From: Sphingomonas sp. Root241
Lineage (GTDB): Bacteria > Pseudomonadota > Alphaproteobacteria > Sphingomonadales > Sphingomonadaceae
Assembly: GCF_001428865.1 (NCBI RefSeq)
Contig: NZ_LMIV01000002.1
Location: forward strand, 186,001-250,000
Direction of reading: 5' to 3'
DNA: 64,000 bases
Positions 42,894-52,692 of the stretch are shown here, piece after piece. The notes under the pieces are model-generated. The model made no database searches, was not told where the DNA came from, and was given only the letters and a program-made list of their open reading frames with translations. Both the position numbers and the translations under genes were made by a program. The stretch's first letter is position 1, and each line of letters begins with the position of its first letter.

Positions 42894-43801
42894 ACCTCGC
42901 GCGGCGGGCTGCGCTGGCGAGCGTCGCGTGCGCGGTGCTGCTCGGCACGCTCAAGGCATGGGCGGCGTGGCGCACCGGTTCGGTGGCGGTGCTCGCCAGC
43001 CTCGCCGACAGCGTGCTCGATCTCGTCGCGTCGCTGGTGACCCTGGCCGGCGTCCATTGGGCGTCGCAGCCTGCGGACCATGATCACCGCTTCGGACACG
43101 GCAAGGCCGAGGCGCTGGCGGCTTTGTTCCAGGTCGCGGTGATCGCCGTCTCCGCCTTCGCGATCCTGTTGCGCGCCTCGCAGCGGCTGATGGAACACCA
43201 GTCCAGCGTCGAGGCCGAATATGGCATCGCGGTCTCGCTGATCGCGATCGTCGTGACGCTGGCGCTCACGCGCTACCAGCGCGCGGTGGTCCGCCGCACC
43301 GGCTCGATCGCCATCGGGACCGATCGGATCCATTATGAATCGGACCTGTTCCTCAACAGTGCGGTGATCGTCGCGCTGGCGCTGGAAAGCTATGCCGGGA
43401 TCGCGGGCGCCGATGCCGTGTTCGGCATCGCGATCGGGCTGTGGCTGCTGTTCGGCGCGTGGCGCGCCTCGGTCGCGGCGATCGATCAGCTGATGGACAA
43501 GGAATGGCCCGAGGAGAAGCGCCAGCGCTTCGTCGAGGTGGCTGCGCGACACCCCGAATTGATCGGGCTGCACGATCTGCGCACGCGGACCAGCGGGTCG
43601 AAGGATTTCGTCCAGTTCCACATCTGGATGGATCCGCACATGACCGTGCTCGAATCGCACGACGTGGTCGAGCGGCTCGAAAAGGAACTCGCGGAAGAAT
43701 TTCCCGGCACCGAGGTGCTGATCCATGTCGATCCGGAAGGCCAAATAGACGAGCCGGGCAATCCGCTCGCCGAGACCGATTTGCTCAAGGACACGCGATG
43801 A
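42890..43801 (+). CDS. Cation diffusion facilitator (FieF-like) metal exporter
   Basis: 303 residues, with six predicted membrane helices then a cytoplasmic ferredoxin-like domain. Metal sites are LADSVLDLVASL in TM2, HDHRFGHGKAEALAAL between TM2 and TM3, and HYESDLFLNSAV in TM5. These match FieF-type proton-coupled exporters of zinc, iron or other divalent metals. The C-terminal VQFHIWMDPHMTVLESHDV fits the dimer domain. It sits in a pdxH-CDF-phzF unit held by ATGA overlaps. Confidence 0.92.
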   Translation: MNLARRAALASVACAVLLGTLKAWAAWRTGSVAVLASLADSVLDLVASLVTLAGVHWASQPADHDHRFGHGKAEALAALFQVAVIAVSAFAILLRASQRLMEHQSSVEAEYGIAVSLIAIVVTLALTRYQRAVVRRTGSIAIGTDRIHYESDLFLNSAVIVALALESYAGIAGADAVFGIAIGLWLLFGAWRASVAAIDQLMDKEWPEEKRQRFVEVAARHPELIGLHDLRTRTSGSKDFVQFHIWMDPHMTVLESHDVVERLEKELAEEFPGTEVLIHVDPEGQIDEPGNPLAETDLLKDTR

Positions 43802-44592
43802 AACTGCCTTTCGCCCAGATCGACGCGTTCGCGGACCAGCCGTTTACCGGCAATCCGGCGGCGGTGATCTCGCTCGATGCCTGGCTCGACGACGCGACGC
43901 TGCAGGCGATCGCGGAGGAGAACAACCTCTCGGAGACCGCCTTCTTCGTTCCCGACACGAGCGGCGAGGCGGAGTACGAGCTGCGCTGGTTCACCCCCGC
44001 AGTGGAAGTGGCGTTGTGCGGCCATGCCACGCTGGCGAGCGGGCATTATGTGCTCGACCGCGAACAGGACCGCGACCTCGTCCGTTTCCGCACGCGCAAG
44101 TCCGGCGTGCTCGAAGTGGCGCGGCACGGCGACGATTATCTGATGGCGCTGCCAGCTTTTCCCCCCGAGACGCAGGACGTGCCGGGCCTGCTGGAGGCGC
44201 TCGGCGTGGCGCATGCCGAGACGCTGCGCCACCCGCGCGGCTATGACCTGGTCGTGCTCGATAGCGCGGAGGCGGTGCTGGCGCTGACTCCCGACTTCCG
44301 CGCACTCGCGGCGATCGGCGATACGCTCAATATCGTCACGGCGCCCGGCACAGACACCGATGTGATCAGCCGCGTCTTCGCGCCGGCGGCGGGAATCGAC
44401 GAGGATCCGGTGACCGGATCGGCGCATTCAGTGCTGGTGCCTTATTGGGCCGCGCGGTTCGGACGGAATGCCTTCACTGCATTCCAGGCGAGCCGCCGCG
44501 GCGGGTATGTCGGATGCGAGCTCGAAGGTGAGAAGGTGATCCTCGCCGGCAGTTGCGTAACGGTGATCGAAGGCGAACTCAGGCTGCGATGA
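43798..44592 (+). CDS. PhzF-family isomerase
   Basis: 264 residues with the diaminopimelate-epimerase-like fold. The start is [21 protein letters not shown]. The acidic motif NNLSETAFF carries the catalytic Glu. [20 protein letters not shown] and the phosphate-loop-like [13 protein letters not shown] are conserved. Most members have unknown substrates; no phenazine genes are present, so involvement in phenazine synthesis is not suggested. Its 3' end overlaps mnmA (minus strand) by 14 bp. Confidence 0.92.
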   Translation: MKLPFAQIDAFADQPFTGNPAAVISLDAWLDDATLQAIAEENNLSETAFFVPDTSGEAEYELRWFTPAVEVALCGHATLASGHYVLDREQDRDLVRFRTRKSGVLEVARHGDDYLMALPAFPPETQDVPGLLEALGVAHAETLRHPRGYDLVVLDSAEAVLALTPDFRALAAIGDTLNIVTAPGTDTDVISRVFAPAAGIDEDPVTGSAHSVLVPYWAARFGRNAFTAFQASRRGGYVGCELEGEKVILAGSCVTVIEGELRLR

Positions 44593-45697
44593 GCTCGGCG
44601 CGCTCGGTATCCGCGATCCAGCCGCCGCCGAGGACGCGGTCGCCGGCATAGAGCACTGCGGCCTGGCCGGGCGCGACGCCATATTCGGGGGTCTCGAAGA
44701 CCACGCGACCGGCCTCCAGCCGCGCCGGGACCGGCTTGGCCAGCGAGCGGACCTTGACCGTCATTTCCCCGGCGTGATCGCCGCCGAGCCAGTTGATGTT
44801 CTCGATCCGCGCAGCGCGAACCGCGAGCGCACGCTTCGGGCCGACGACGACTTCGCGTGTCGCGGGGTCGAGACGGAGCACATAATAAGGTTCGGGCGCG
44901 CCGCCGATCTCGAGCCCGCGGCGCTGGCCGACGGTGAAGTGGATCAGGCCCTTGTGTGCGCCGAGCTTGCGGCCGCTCTCGTCGACGATGTCGCCACCGG
45001 TCTCCGCCTCCGGCCGCAGCTTCTTGACCAGGCTTGCATAATCCCCGTCAGGGACGAAGCAGATATCCTGGCTGTCTGGCTTGCCCGCGACGCCGAGACC
45101 GAGCTCGGCGGCGAGTTCACGGACCTGCGGCTTGGGCATGCCGCCCAGCGGGAAGCGCAGAAAGTCGAGCTGCGCCTGCGTCGTGGCGAACAGGAAATAA
45201 CTCTGATCGCGCGCGGGATCGGCAGCGCGGTGAAGTTCAGGGCCGCCGGCACCTTCGACGCGCCGGACATAATGGCCGGTGGCGAGACAGTCCGCACCCA
45301 GATCGCGCGCGAGCGCGAACAGGTCGGTGAATTTGGGCCCCATATTGCACTTCACGCATGGGATCGGAGTGCGCCCGGCGAGGTACTCGTCGGCGAAATC
45401 GTCGATCACCGTCTCGCGGAAGCTCGAGGCGTGATCGAACACGTAATGCGCGATGCCGAGCTTGTCGCAGACGGCGCGTGCGTCGCGGATGTCGCGGCCG
45501 GCGCAGCAGCTGCCCGCGCGGCCGACCGCCTCGCCATGATCGTAGAGCTGGAGCGTGACGCCGATCGTCTCGGCGCCGCTGCGCGCGGCGAGCGCGGCCA
45601 CCACCGAGGAATCGACCCCGCCCGACATGGCGACGACGATCCGCCGCTTCGAAAGCGGCTCCGGCAGCTGAAAATCCACGGGAATCACCAGGCGCAC
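44579..45697 (-). CDS. mnmA: tRNA-specific 2-thiouridylase MnmA
   Basis: 372 residues. It thiolates U34 of tRNA Glu, Gln and Lys. It shows the PP-loop [14 protein letters not shown], the first catalytic Cys in [24 protein letters not shown], and the second Cys in SQDICFVP. The C-terminal barrel contains [13 protein letters not shown] and PGQAAVLY. The GTG at 45697 gives a short N-terminal extension before [10 protein letters not shown]; a start closer to the PP-loop is possible. Confidence 0.95.
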   Translation of the reverse strand: MRLVIPVDFQLPEPLSKRRIVVAMSGGVDSSVVAALAARSGAETIGVTLQLYDHGEAVGRAGSCCAGRDIRDARAVCDKLGIAHYVFDHASSFRETVIDDFADEYLAGRTPIPCVKCNMGPKFTDLFALARDLGADCLATGHYVRRVEGAGGPELHRAADPARDQSYFLFATTQAQLDFLRFPLGGMPKPQVRELAAELGLGVAGKPDSQDICFVPDGDYASLVKKLRPEAETGGDIVDESGRKLGAHKGLIHFTVGQRRGLEIGGAPEPYYVLRLDPATREVVVGPKRALAVRAARIENINWLGGDHAGEMTVKVRSLAKPVPARLEAGRVVFETPEYGVAPGQAAVLYAGDRVLGGGWIADTERAELIAA

Positions 45698-45846
45698 ATA
45701 GGCGCATGTGCCGCTTCAATCCAGTCCAGTCCGTGGAAACGGATCAGCAACGCAGGTTAAGCGAGGGTTCCCATCGGCTTTACGGCCCCTTCATCCTGCT
45801 TCGCTAAAGTTGGTCGACCAAGAGAGTTGAGACTGGATTTGTATCC

Positions 45847-46074
45847 GTGGATTTGAGCTTTGCCAGACTGGATCGCGACGTGGCGGTCACCGCCATGCCG
45901 ACCGAGCTGGCGGTCTTGCTGGTGGGCGTGGCTGCCCGACAGGCGGCAAGCCCCACGGCATGCGTTCAGACGCGACTGGCACTGGCGGCACCGGCCGATG
46001 CCCTGCTCGCGCCCGCCCATGGCGCCTTTCACCGCGCCGCGGCGCTGGCGCTAACGCGGTGGCAAGAGGAATGA
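45847..46074 (+). CDS. Hypothetical small Ala-rich protein
   Basis: 75 residues from GTG (DLSFARLDRDVAVTAMPTELAVLLVGVAARQAASPTACVQTRLALAAPADALLAPAHGAFHRAAALALTRWQEE is the whole remaining product in four similar helical stretches). Third codon positions are GC-rich as in real genes of this window. It lies upstream of sciP on the same strand. No family is recognised and there is no strong ribosome site, so it could be spurious. Confidence 0.35.
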   Translation: MDLSFARLDRDVAVTAMPTELAVLLVGVAARQAASPTACVQTRLALAAPADALLAPAHGAFHRAAALALTRWQEE

Positions 46075-46173
46075 AGCCCACGTTTACCTAGGCGTTTTAG
46101 TCGTTGTTCAAGCGCTGGGCATAAAGGTGGTGAAGTTGAGTAACGGGGGCCCCCGCCCCGATGAGGCAAGTAG

Positions 46174-46473
46174 ATGATTGAAAACCAGAAGATCCGTCCT
46201 GCGAAAGTGATCGGGCCGCTCGGCGAGCCGCTGACGCTCGATACGCTGCCGCCGCCGAGCACCACCCGCTGGGTCGTGCGCCGCAAGGCCGAAGTGGTCG
46301 CCGCGGTCAATGGCGGACTGCTGAGCGTGGACGAGGTTTGCGAGCGCTACGGCCTTACCGTCGAGGAATTCGCCGGCTGGCAGCGGGCGATCGACCGTTC
46401 GGGCATGCCAGGGCTGCGTGTCACGCGCATCCAGCATTATCGTTCGCTGTACGAGCGCCAGCAGAAATACTGA
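46174..46473 (+). CDS. sciP: CtrA inhibitor SciP
   Basis: A 99-residue DUF1153 protein: RPAKVIGPLGEPLTLDTLPPPSTTRWVVRRKAEVVAAVNGGLLSVDEVCERYGLTVEEFAGWQRAI and RVTRIQHYR. SciP is a helix-turn-helix protein that in Caulobacter binds CtrA and blocks its activation of target promoters in G1. This marks the organism as one using the alphaproteobacterial CtrA cell-cycle circuit. The ATG follows GAGGCAAGTAG. It appears monocistronic, with its own terminator. Confidence 0.95.
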   Translation: MIENQKIRPAKVIGPLGEPLTLDTLPPPSTTRWVVRRKAEVVAAVNGGLLSVDEVCERYGLTVEEFAGWQRAIDRSGMPGLRVTRIQHYRSLYERQQKY

Positions 46474-46498
46474 TCTAGCCCTCCCATCGGGCCCAAGG

Positions 46499-46538
46499 CG
46501 GCTCGCTCTCAGGACCCGGGAGCGGGCCGTTTTCTTTT
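46499..46538 (+). terminator. Terminator after sciP
   Basis: CGGCTCGCTCTC (46499-46510) pairs with GGGAGCGGGCCG (46518-46529) with some G-T pairs, loop AGGACCC, followed by TTTTCTTTT. Confidence 0.75.
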
Positions 46539-46665
46539 CCGGCACTGTCCGGACGCCGGAAAGTTCCGACCCAGTGTCGAAAAATCGATACGGAACCAAT
46601 ATGAGTGCTTGCGGATTTTCTCTCTGTCGCCCGGGCCCGCCGGGCTAACAACGGAGGGACTATCT

Positions 46666-46923
46666 ATGGTGGGTCTTCTTGTTTGGCTTGTCATCGGCGG
46701 CGTCGTCGGCTGGCTGGCGAGCATCGTAATGCGTACCGATGCCCAACAGGGCATCTTCCTCAACGTCATCGTCGGCATCGTCGGCGCATTTATCGGCGGC
46801 CTGCTTTTCGGCGGCTCGATCAATAACGGCGCCGTCACGCCGATGACGTTCCTGGTATCGCTGCTGGGTGCGATCATCCTGCTGGCGATCGTCAACCTCG
46901 TCCGTCGCGGCGCAGTGCGCTAA
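46666..46923 (+). CDS. GlsB/YeaQ/YmgE-family small membrane protein (copy 1)
   Basis: 85 residues with three hydrophobic helices: LLVWLVIGGVVGWLASIVM, NVIVGIVGAFIGGLLFGGS and FLVSLLGAIILLAIVNLV. This is the transglycosylase-associated/GlsB family, linked to general stress in other bacteria. The ATG at 46666 has CGGAGGGAC at good spacing; an in-frame upstream extension is not credible. A bidirectional terminator follows. Confidence 0.92.
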   Translation: MVGLLVWLVIGGVVGWLASIVMRTDAQQGIFLNVIVGIVGAFIGGLLFGGSINNGAVTPMTFLVSLLGAIILLAIVNLVRRGAVR

Positions 46924-46941
46924 AGACGCCAGGCGAGTATC

Positions 46942-46976
46942 AAAAAGGGACCGCCTGCGAAGGCGGCCCCTTTTTT
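46942..46976. terminator. Bidirectional terminator
   Basis: AAAAA (46942-46946), stem GGGACCGCC / GGCGGCCCC with one mismatch and loop TGCGAA, then TTTTTT (46971-46976). It serves the plus-strand GlsB-like gene and the minus-strand SIMPL gene. Confidence 0.88.
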
Positions 46977-46986
46977 CGTGCGCTTC

Positions 46987-47706
46987 TTACTTGAGCAGGA
47001 AGCGGACCGAGAGCGATACGCGCAGCTCGCTTTCACCCGCGACGACCTGCGTCGCATCGGCCGCGGCTTCGGCACGCATCATCATCATCGGCCGCGGCGG
47101 TACCGGCATCGCGCCGCTTTCTGAAATCGACAGGATGCGATCGACTCGCAACCCAGCCGCCTTGGCATAGAGCTCGGCCCGGGCGCGCGCCGTGGCCACG
47201 GCGGCGGTGCGGGCTTCGTCGAGCGCGGCCTCGGGTTTGTCGACCATCAGATTGGGCCCGGAGATGTTGTTGGCGCCCTCCTTCACCAGTGCATCGAGGA
47301 TCGCGCCGCTCTTCGCGATGTCGCGGAAGCGCACCGTGACCTGGTTCGAAGCCTGATAGCCGGTGATCACCGGCGGCTCATTCTGCGCATAGCGATATTG
47401 CGGGCTGAGCGCGATGCTCGAGGTCTGGATATCGCGTTCGGCAACACCCGCGCGCCTGAGTGCCGCGAGCACCGTCGCCATGCGCGTGCCGTTCTGCCGC
47501 ATCGCATCCCCTGCAGTCGCAGCCTGCGTGACCACGCCCGCCTGGATCATCGCGAGGTCGGGCGCGCGCGTGCTGGTGCCGTCGGCGGAAATCTCGAGCA
47601 TGGTGCCGTCGATCGGCATCGTCATCGGCCGCGCTTCCTGCGCGGAGGCTGAGACGGTGGCCAGCGTGAGGCCGGCGGCGGTTGCATACAGGGCCAAGCG
47701 AATCAT
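46987..47706 (-). CDS. SIMPL-domain (DUF541) periplasmic protein
   Basis: 239 residues. A signal peptide (MIRLALYATAAGLTLATVSASA) precedes a SIMPL domain: MLEISADGTSTRAPDLAMIQAGVVTQA, NGTRMATVLAALRRAGVAERDIQTSSIALSPQY and DEARTAAVATARARAELYAKAAGL. Homologues include oxidative-stress protein YggE/BP26 of Brucella; the function is not settled. The ATG at 47706 begins the signal peptide. Confidence 0.92.
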   Translation of the reverse strand: MIRLALYATAAGLTLATVSASAQEARPMTMPIDGTMLEISADGTSTRAPDLAMIQAGVVTQAATAGDAMRQNGTRMATVLAALRRAGVAERDIQTSSIALSPQYRYAQNEPPVITGYQASNQVTVRFRDIAKSGAILDALVKEGANNISGPNLMVDKPEAALDEARTAAVATARARAELYAKAAGLRVDRILSISESGAMPVPPRPMMMMRAEAAADATQVVAGESELRVSLSVRFLLK

Positions 47707-47794
47707 CGATACTCTCCCGGAACAATGAGCGTCCTGCCTCGCGCCCTGCCGGATGCAGGGCACACCGAAGCTGAACGAACCCGAAGGCCGGCGT

Positions 47795-48055
47795 TCAGAT
47801 ACGCCGGGCGATCACCATCCGATAGAGCGCCAGCAGGACCACGGCGCCGGCGGTGGCCGCCGCATAGGCCTGCCAGGTGCTGTCGCGCACTTCGATTCCC
47901 AGCACCGGCGTGAGATAGAAAGCAAGCAGCGCGCCGGCGATGCCGATGAGGATCGTGACGATCACGCCGCCGGGATCCCGGCCGGGCATGATCAGCTTGC
48001 CGAGTGCTCCTGCGACGAGGCCGATGAGGAGCCATCCGAGGATACCGTGGGGCAT
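47795..48055 (-). CDS. GlsB/YeaQ/YmgE-family small membrane protein (copy 2)
   Basis: 86 residues: MPHGILGWLLIGLVAGALGKLIMPG, DPGGVIVTILIGIAGALLAFYL and a third helix TAGAVVLLALYRMVIA. It is the same family as 46666-46923 but not a close duplicate. The ATG at 48055 has AGGAGGG at good spacing. The 232 bp upstream to the RND adaptor gene contain no recognised gene and probably hold divergent promoters. Confidence 0.9.
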   Translation of the reverse strand: MPHGILGWLLIGLVAGALGKLIMPGRDPGGVIVTILIGIAGALLAFYLTPVLGIEVRDSTWQAYAAATAGAVVLLALYRMVIARRI

Positions 48056-48287
48056 GCCATCCCTCCTGTTGCCGCCCGATCGAGGGCGCTGGAAAACAGG
48101 GTCGTCCCAAGATGGTTTGATTGCAACCGTTTCTTGAATGGAACGATCGCGATCTTGCGAGAGGGACTCAAAACGGGCATTGCACGGCGCACGAGGCGAA
48201 ACGGCTCTTGTGGCCGGTGCTTTATTCATCTAATACAGTGCGATCAAGAGGGGCATCGGCCATGGCGGCCGGACAGGAAGCTCGCAC

Positions 48288-49490
48288 ATGAACTATGAGG
48301 CAGGGATGTTCGGACGACAGGAGCGGCTGGAGTTCACCGGCGAGGAAACCACGCGCAAGAGCAGGCGGTGGATCTGGATCGTCGGCGTGGCGATCCTCGT
48401 GGTGGGAGCCCTTGCCTTCTTCATGATGAGCGGCTCGAAGACCGAGGCGCCGAAGGGCGCGGCGGGCAAGAGCGGCCCGGCTGGCGCCAGCCAGTCGCAG
48501 ATCCCCACCGTGACCGTCGCGATGCCCGGCCGCAAGACCGTGCAGACGATCATCACCGGCACCGGCAGCCTCGCGGCGCGGCGCGAAATGCCGGTCGGCG
48601 TGGCCGGCGAAGGCGGTGTGGTGACTCGCGTGCTCGTCGAGCCGGGCAGCTGGGTGGGCAAGGGCCAGGTGCTCGCGACCGTCGACCGCAGCGTGCAGGC
48701 GCAGACCGCCGAATCGCTCGCCGCTTCGGTTCGCGTGGCGCAGGCCGATGCGCGGCTGGCGCAGGCCGAACTCGACCGCGCGCAACGCCTCGTCGCGAAC
48801 GGCTTCATCTCCAAGGCCGATATCGACCGCAAGACCGCGACGCGCGATCAGGCGCAGGCGCGCGTCCGCGTCGCCCAGGCGCAGCTTTCCGAGACGCAGG
48901 CGCGCAATCGCCGGCTCGATATCCGCGCGCCCGAGGCAGGACTGGTGCTGACGCGCCAGGTCGAGCCGGGTCAGATCGTCAGCGCCGGATCGGGCGTGCT
49001 GTTCCGCATGGCGATGGGCGGGCAGATGGAGCTGCGCACCCAGCTTTCCGAAGTCGATCTCCAGAAGCTTCATCCCGGCGCGGTCGCAGAAGTGACTCCC
49101 ACGGGCACCACCCAGGTCTTCAGGGGCGAAGTCTGGCAGGTCTCGCCGGTGATCGATCCGCAGACGCGCCAGGGCATCGCCCGCGTCTCGCTCAATTATG
49201 ATCCGGCGCTCCGCCCCGGCGGCTTTGCCAGCGCGCGCATCGTCGCCGGCGGGATCACCGCGGTGATGCTGCCGCAATCGGCGGTGCAGAGCGACAATGA
49301 CGGCAATTTCGTCTACATCATCGACGACAAGAACCAGGCGGTGCGCCGCGGCGTGACTACCGGCGATGTGACGGAGGCGGGCGTGGCGATTACTAGCGGT
49401 CTGAACGGTACCGAGCGCGTGGTGCTCACTGCGGGCGCCTTCCTCAACCCCGGCCAGAAGGTTATCCCCAACCTTCAGAAGTCGAAGTAA
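48288..49490 (+). CDS. RND efflux periplasmic adaptor subunit
   Basis: A 400-residue membrane fusion protein. It has a single N-terminal anchor (WIWIVGVAILVVGALAFFMM, about 28-47) and then a Ser/Gly-rich linker. The lipoyl halves (VTRVLVEPGSWVGKGQVLATVD and LDIRAPEAGLVLTRQVEPGQIVSAG) flank a coiled-coil hairpin rich in Ala/Gln. Beta-barrel and membrane-proximal domains follow. It links the inner-membrane RND pump encoded 15 bp downstream to an outer-membrane channel, which is not encoded here. Confidence 0.94.
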   Translation: MNYEAGMFGRQERLEFTGEETTRKSRRWIWIVGVAILVVGALAFFMMSGSKTEAPKGAAGKSGPAGASQSQIPTVTVAMPGRKTVQTIITGTGSLAARREMPVGVAGEGGVVTRVLVEPGSWVGKGQVLATVDRSVQAQTAESLAASVRVAQADARLAQAELDRAQRLVANGFISKADIDRKTATRDQAQARVRVAQAQLSETQARNRRLDIRAPEAGLVLTRQVEPGQIVSAGSGVLFRMAMGGQMELRTQLSEVDLQKLHPGAVAEVTPTGTTQVFRGEVWQVSPVIDPQTRQGIARVSLNYDPALRPGGFASARIVAGGITAVMLPQSAVQSDNDGNFVYIIDDKNQAVRRGVTTGDVTEAGVAITSGLNGTERVVLTAGAFLNPGQKVIPNLQKSK

Positions 49491-49505
49491 GCGAGGCGAG
49501 CTGCC

Positions 49506-52500
49506 ATGAGCTTCCGGAACATCTCCGCCTGGGCGATCCGCAATCCGGTTCCGCCGATCGTCCTCTTCATCGCGCTGACGATCGCCGGGCTGGTCAGCTT
49601 TGCCCGGATGGACGTCAACAACGATCCGGACATCGACTTCCCGATCGTGTGGATCTCGATCAGCCAGCCCGGCGCCGCGCCGAGCGAGCTCGAGAACCAG
49701 ATCACCCAGAAGGTCGAATCGGCGGTCCGCAGCCTGCAAGGCATCGACGAGATCAATTCGACGGTTTCCGAAGGCAACAGCCAGACCGTCGTCCAGCTCG
49801 ACATCGGCATGCCGATCGATCGCGCGGTCGAGGACGTGCGCAGCGCGATCCAGCAGATCCGCAGCGACTTGCCCGACGGCATCCTCGAGCCGCAGATCGG
49901 CCGCGTCGACACGGCTAGCGACAACGACATTGCGAGCTTCACTGCCGTCGCCACCGACATGACGGTCGCGGACCTCAGCTGGTACATCGACAACAGCGTC
50001 GCCAAGGAACTGCTCGCGGTCTCGGGCATGTCGGCGGTCGAGCGCAACGGCGGCGTCGATCGCGAGATCCGCGTGGTTCTCGATCCCGCCAAGCTCCAGT
50101 CGATCGGGCTCACCGCGAGCCAGGTCAACCAGCAGCTGCGCCAGGTCAATTTGAACGCTGCGGGCGGCCGCGCCGAGATCTCGGGCTTCGAGCAGTCGGT
50201 GCGCGTGATCGGCAATGCCGACAACGCCTATCGCCTCGGCCAGACCCAGATCTCGACCGGTGGCGGACGGACGGTGCGGCTCGCCGACATCGCCGAGGTC
50301 AAGGACGGCTATGCCGAACAGCGCAGCCTGGCGAAGTATAACGGCCAGCAAGTGATCTCGTTCGACATCAAGCGCGCCAAAGGCGCGTCGGACGTCGAGG
50401 TGTTCCACGACGCCGAAAAGGCGCTCAAGAAGCTCGAGGAGCACAATCCGAAGGTCAAGTTCGAGCTGCTCAACAACAATTCGAAATATGCCGAGCAGCA
50501 ATATGAAACCGCAATGGAAGCGATGCTGGAGGGCGCCGCCCTCGCAGTGGTCGTCGTGCTGATTTTCCTGCGCGACTGGCGGGCGACGGCGATTTCGGCG
50601 CTGGCGATCCCGCTCTCGGCGATCCCCAGCTTCTGGTTCATGGACATGCTGGGCTTCACGCTCAACCAGATGACCCTGCTCGCGCTTTCGCTGGTCGCGG
50701 GCGTGCTGGTGGACGACGCGATCGTCGAGATCGAGAACATCGTCCGGCACATGCGCATGGGCAAATCGGCCTATCAGGCGTCGATCGACGCCGCCGACGA
50801 GATCGGCGTCGCAGTGCTCGCCACGACGATGGCGATCGTCGCGGTGTTCCTTCCCGTCGGCCTGATGCCGGGCATTTCGGGCCAGTTCTTCAAGAATTTC
50901 GGCCTGACCGTCGTCGCCGCGGTGCTGATGAGCCTTGCGGTGGCACGCCTGCTGACGCCGATGATCGCGGCCTATTTCCTCAAGGCCAAGGGCCATGCCA
51001 ATCATGGCGAGGGCCGGATCATGGATGCCTATACCGGGCTGCTGCGCTGGACGCTGCGGCATCGCTGGTCGGCGGTGCTCGGCTATGTGCTCTCGCTCGC
51101 GGCAACGGTGCTCATGTTCGCAACCTCGCCGATGACCTTCCAGCCGGCACAGGACCAGGATAACGTCACCGTGACGATCGAGATGGTCCCCGGCACGCCG
51201 CTCGCCGATACCGAGCGCGTCGTGGCGCAGGTCGCCGGCATCCTGCGTCAGGAAGCGATGGTCACCGATATCTACAGCCGCAGCTTCGTCGGCAATGGCC
51301 GTGTGACTGCGCAGCTCAAGGAAAAGCGGGACGAGACGAGTACGGCGTTCGAGAAGCGGCTCGCGCCCAAGTTGATCGCAATCCCCGATGCACGTGTGAA
51401 CTTCCGTTCGCAGTTCGGCTGGGGCTCGTCCGGCCGCGACCTGACCGTCACTTTGGGCGGTGAGGATCCGGCGCTGCTCAACGACACCGCGAACAAGCTC
51501 GTCAAGCAGATGGAAGGGATGAAGGAAGTCGTGGCGCCGCGCGTCGCCGGCGATCTCAACCGCCCCGAGATCGTCATCCGTCCGCGGCTCGATCTCGCCG
51601 CCAATCTGGGCGTGACGACAGCCGCGCTTTCCAGCGCGATCCGTATCGCCACGCTTGGCGACATCGACCAGAACAGTGCGAAATTCTCGCTCTCCGATCG
51701 TCAGATCCCGATCCGGGTGGCGCTCGATGAGGATGCCCGCGCCAAGCTGTCGACGATCCAGAACATGCCGGTGCAGACCCAGATGGGCGGATCGGTGCCG
51801 CTTTCGGTGGTCGCCGATATCGGCTTCGGCGCAGGCCCGACGCGCATCCAACGTCTCAACCTGCAGCGCCGCCTGGTCGTCGGCGCCGACCTCGCCATGG
51901 ATCCGGCGACCGGCAAGCCCTTCGTCAACAACGAAGTGATGAAGAAGATCAACGAGCTCCCGATCATGAAGAGCCTGCCTCAGGGCGTCGGTCAGATGAC
52001 CGTCGGCCAGGCCAAATGGCAGGCGGAGATGCTCAACAACTTCTTCATCGCGCTGGCTTCGGGCATCTTCCTCGTCTTCGCGGTGCTGGTGCTGCTCTAT
52101 CGCCGCTTCGTCTCGCCGCTGGTCAACATGGGGTCGCTGCTCAACGCGCCGCTCGGCGGGCTGATCGCGCTCAAGCTGTTCGGCATGCCGCTGTCGCTGC
52201 CGGTGTTCATCGGCATCCTGATGCTGTTCGGCATCGTCGCGAAGAACTCGATCCTGCTGGTCGATTTCGCGCTCGAGGAAATGGCGAAGGGCGTCGACAA
52301 GTTCACTGCGATCGTCGATGCGGGCCACAAGCGTGCCCAGCCGATCGTGATGACCACGATCGCGATGGTCGCCGGCATGATCCCGACGGCGATGTCGCTG
52401 AGCGGCGACTCGTCGTGGCGCGCGCCGATGGGCATGGTCGTCATCGGCGGCCTGATCCTTTCGACCGTCCTCACGCTCGTCATGGTGCCGGCTTTGTTCA

Positions 52501-52661
52501 GCCTGGCGGTCGGACTCGAAGGCTGGCTCGGACCGCGGCTCTCGCGGCGCCTGCTCACCTTCAAGCCGGGCGACGACGGCGCCCGCGTGCTCGGCCAGGC
52601 GCATGGCGCCGGCACGATCGAGCACAAGCCCGGGGACGATACGCCGCAACCTGCGGAGTGA
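49506..52661 (+). CDS. RND family efflux permease
   Basis: 1051 residues, AcrB/MdtB-like, with twelve transmembrane helices and two large periplasmic loops. It begins [21 protein letters not shown]. The proton-relay Asp pair lies in [21 protein letters not shown] (TM4), and TM10 carries [17 protein letters not shown]. The first loop has [21 protein letters not shown]. This is the heavy-metal/multidrug branch that uses one pump gene. Substrates cannot be read from the sequence. No regulator is adjacent. Confidence 0.95.
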   Translation: MSFRNISAWAIRNPVPPIVLFIALTIAGLVSFARMDVNNDPDIDFPIVWISISQPGAAPSELENQITQKVESAVRSLQGIDEINSTVSEGNSQTVVQLDIGMPIDRAVEDVRSAIQQIRSDLPDGILEPQIGRVDTASDNDIASFTAVATDMTVADLSWYIDNSVAKELLAVSGMSAVERNGGVDREIRVVLDPAKLQSIGLTASQVNQQLRQVNLNAAGGRAEISGFEQSVRVIGNADNAYRLGQTQISTGGGRTVRLADIAEVKDGYAEQRSLAKYNGQQVISFDIKRAKGASDVEVFHDAEKALKKLEEHNPKVKFELLNNNSKYAEQQYETAMEAMLEGAALAVVVVLIFLRDWRATAISALAIPLSAIPSFWFMDMLGFTLNQMTLLALSLVAGVLVDDAIVEIENIVRHMRMGKSAYQASIDAADEIGVAVLATTMAIVAVFLPVGLMPGISGQFFKNFGLTVVAAVLMSLAVARLLTPMIAAYFLKAKGHANHGEGRIMDAYTGLLRWTLRHRWSAVLGYVLSLAATVLMFATSPMTFQPAQDQDNVTVTIEMVPGTPLADTERVVAQVAGILRQEAMVTDIYSRSFVGNGRVTAQLKEKRDETSTAFEKRLAPKLIAIPDARVNFRSQFGWGSSGRDLTVTLGGEDPALLNDTANKLVKQMEGMKEVVAPRVAGDLNRPEIVIRPRLDLAANLGVTTAALSSAIRIATLGDIDQNSAKFSLSDRQIPIRVALDEDARAKLSTIQNMPVQTQMGGSVPLSVVADIGFGAGPTRIQRLNLQRRLVVGADLAMDPATGKPFVNNEVMKKINELPIMKSLPQGVGQMTVGQAKWQAEMLNNFFIALASGIFLVFAVLVLLYRRFVSPLVNMGSLLNAPLGGLIALKLFGMPLSLPVFIGILMLFGIVAKNSILLVDFALEEMAKGVDKFTAIVDAGHKRAQPIVMTTIAMVAGMIPTAMSLSGDSSWRAPMGMVVIGGLILSTVLTLVMVPALFSLAVGLEGWLGPRLSRRLLTFKPGDDGARVLGQAHGAGTIEHKPGDDTPQPAE

Positions 52662-52692
52662 ACTTCGGCGCGGTTCGGGTATTGGGGAGCGT

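Noticed and set aside
45750..45775. CtrA-binding site upstream of the sciP region
   Set aside because: TTAAGCGAGGGTTCC matches only one half of TTAA-N7-TTAA; too weak to call.
45757..46032. Minus-strand frame of 91 codons between mnmA and sciP
   Set aside because: Gln/Arg/His-rich product without a ribosome site; the opposite-strand frame at 45847 has more gene-like codon use.
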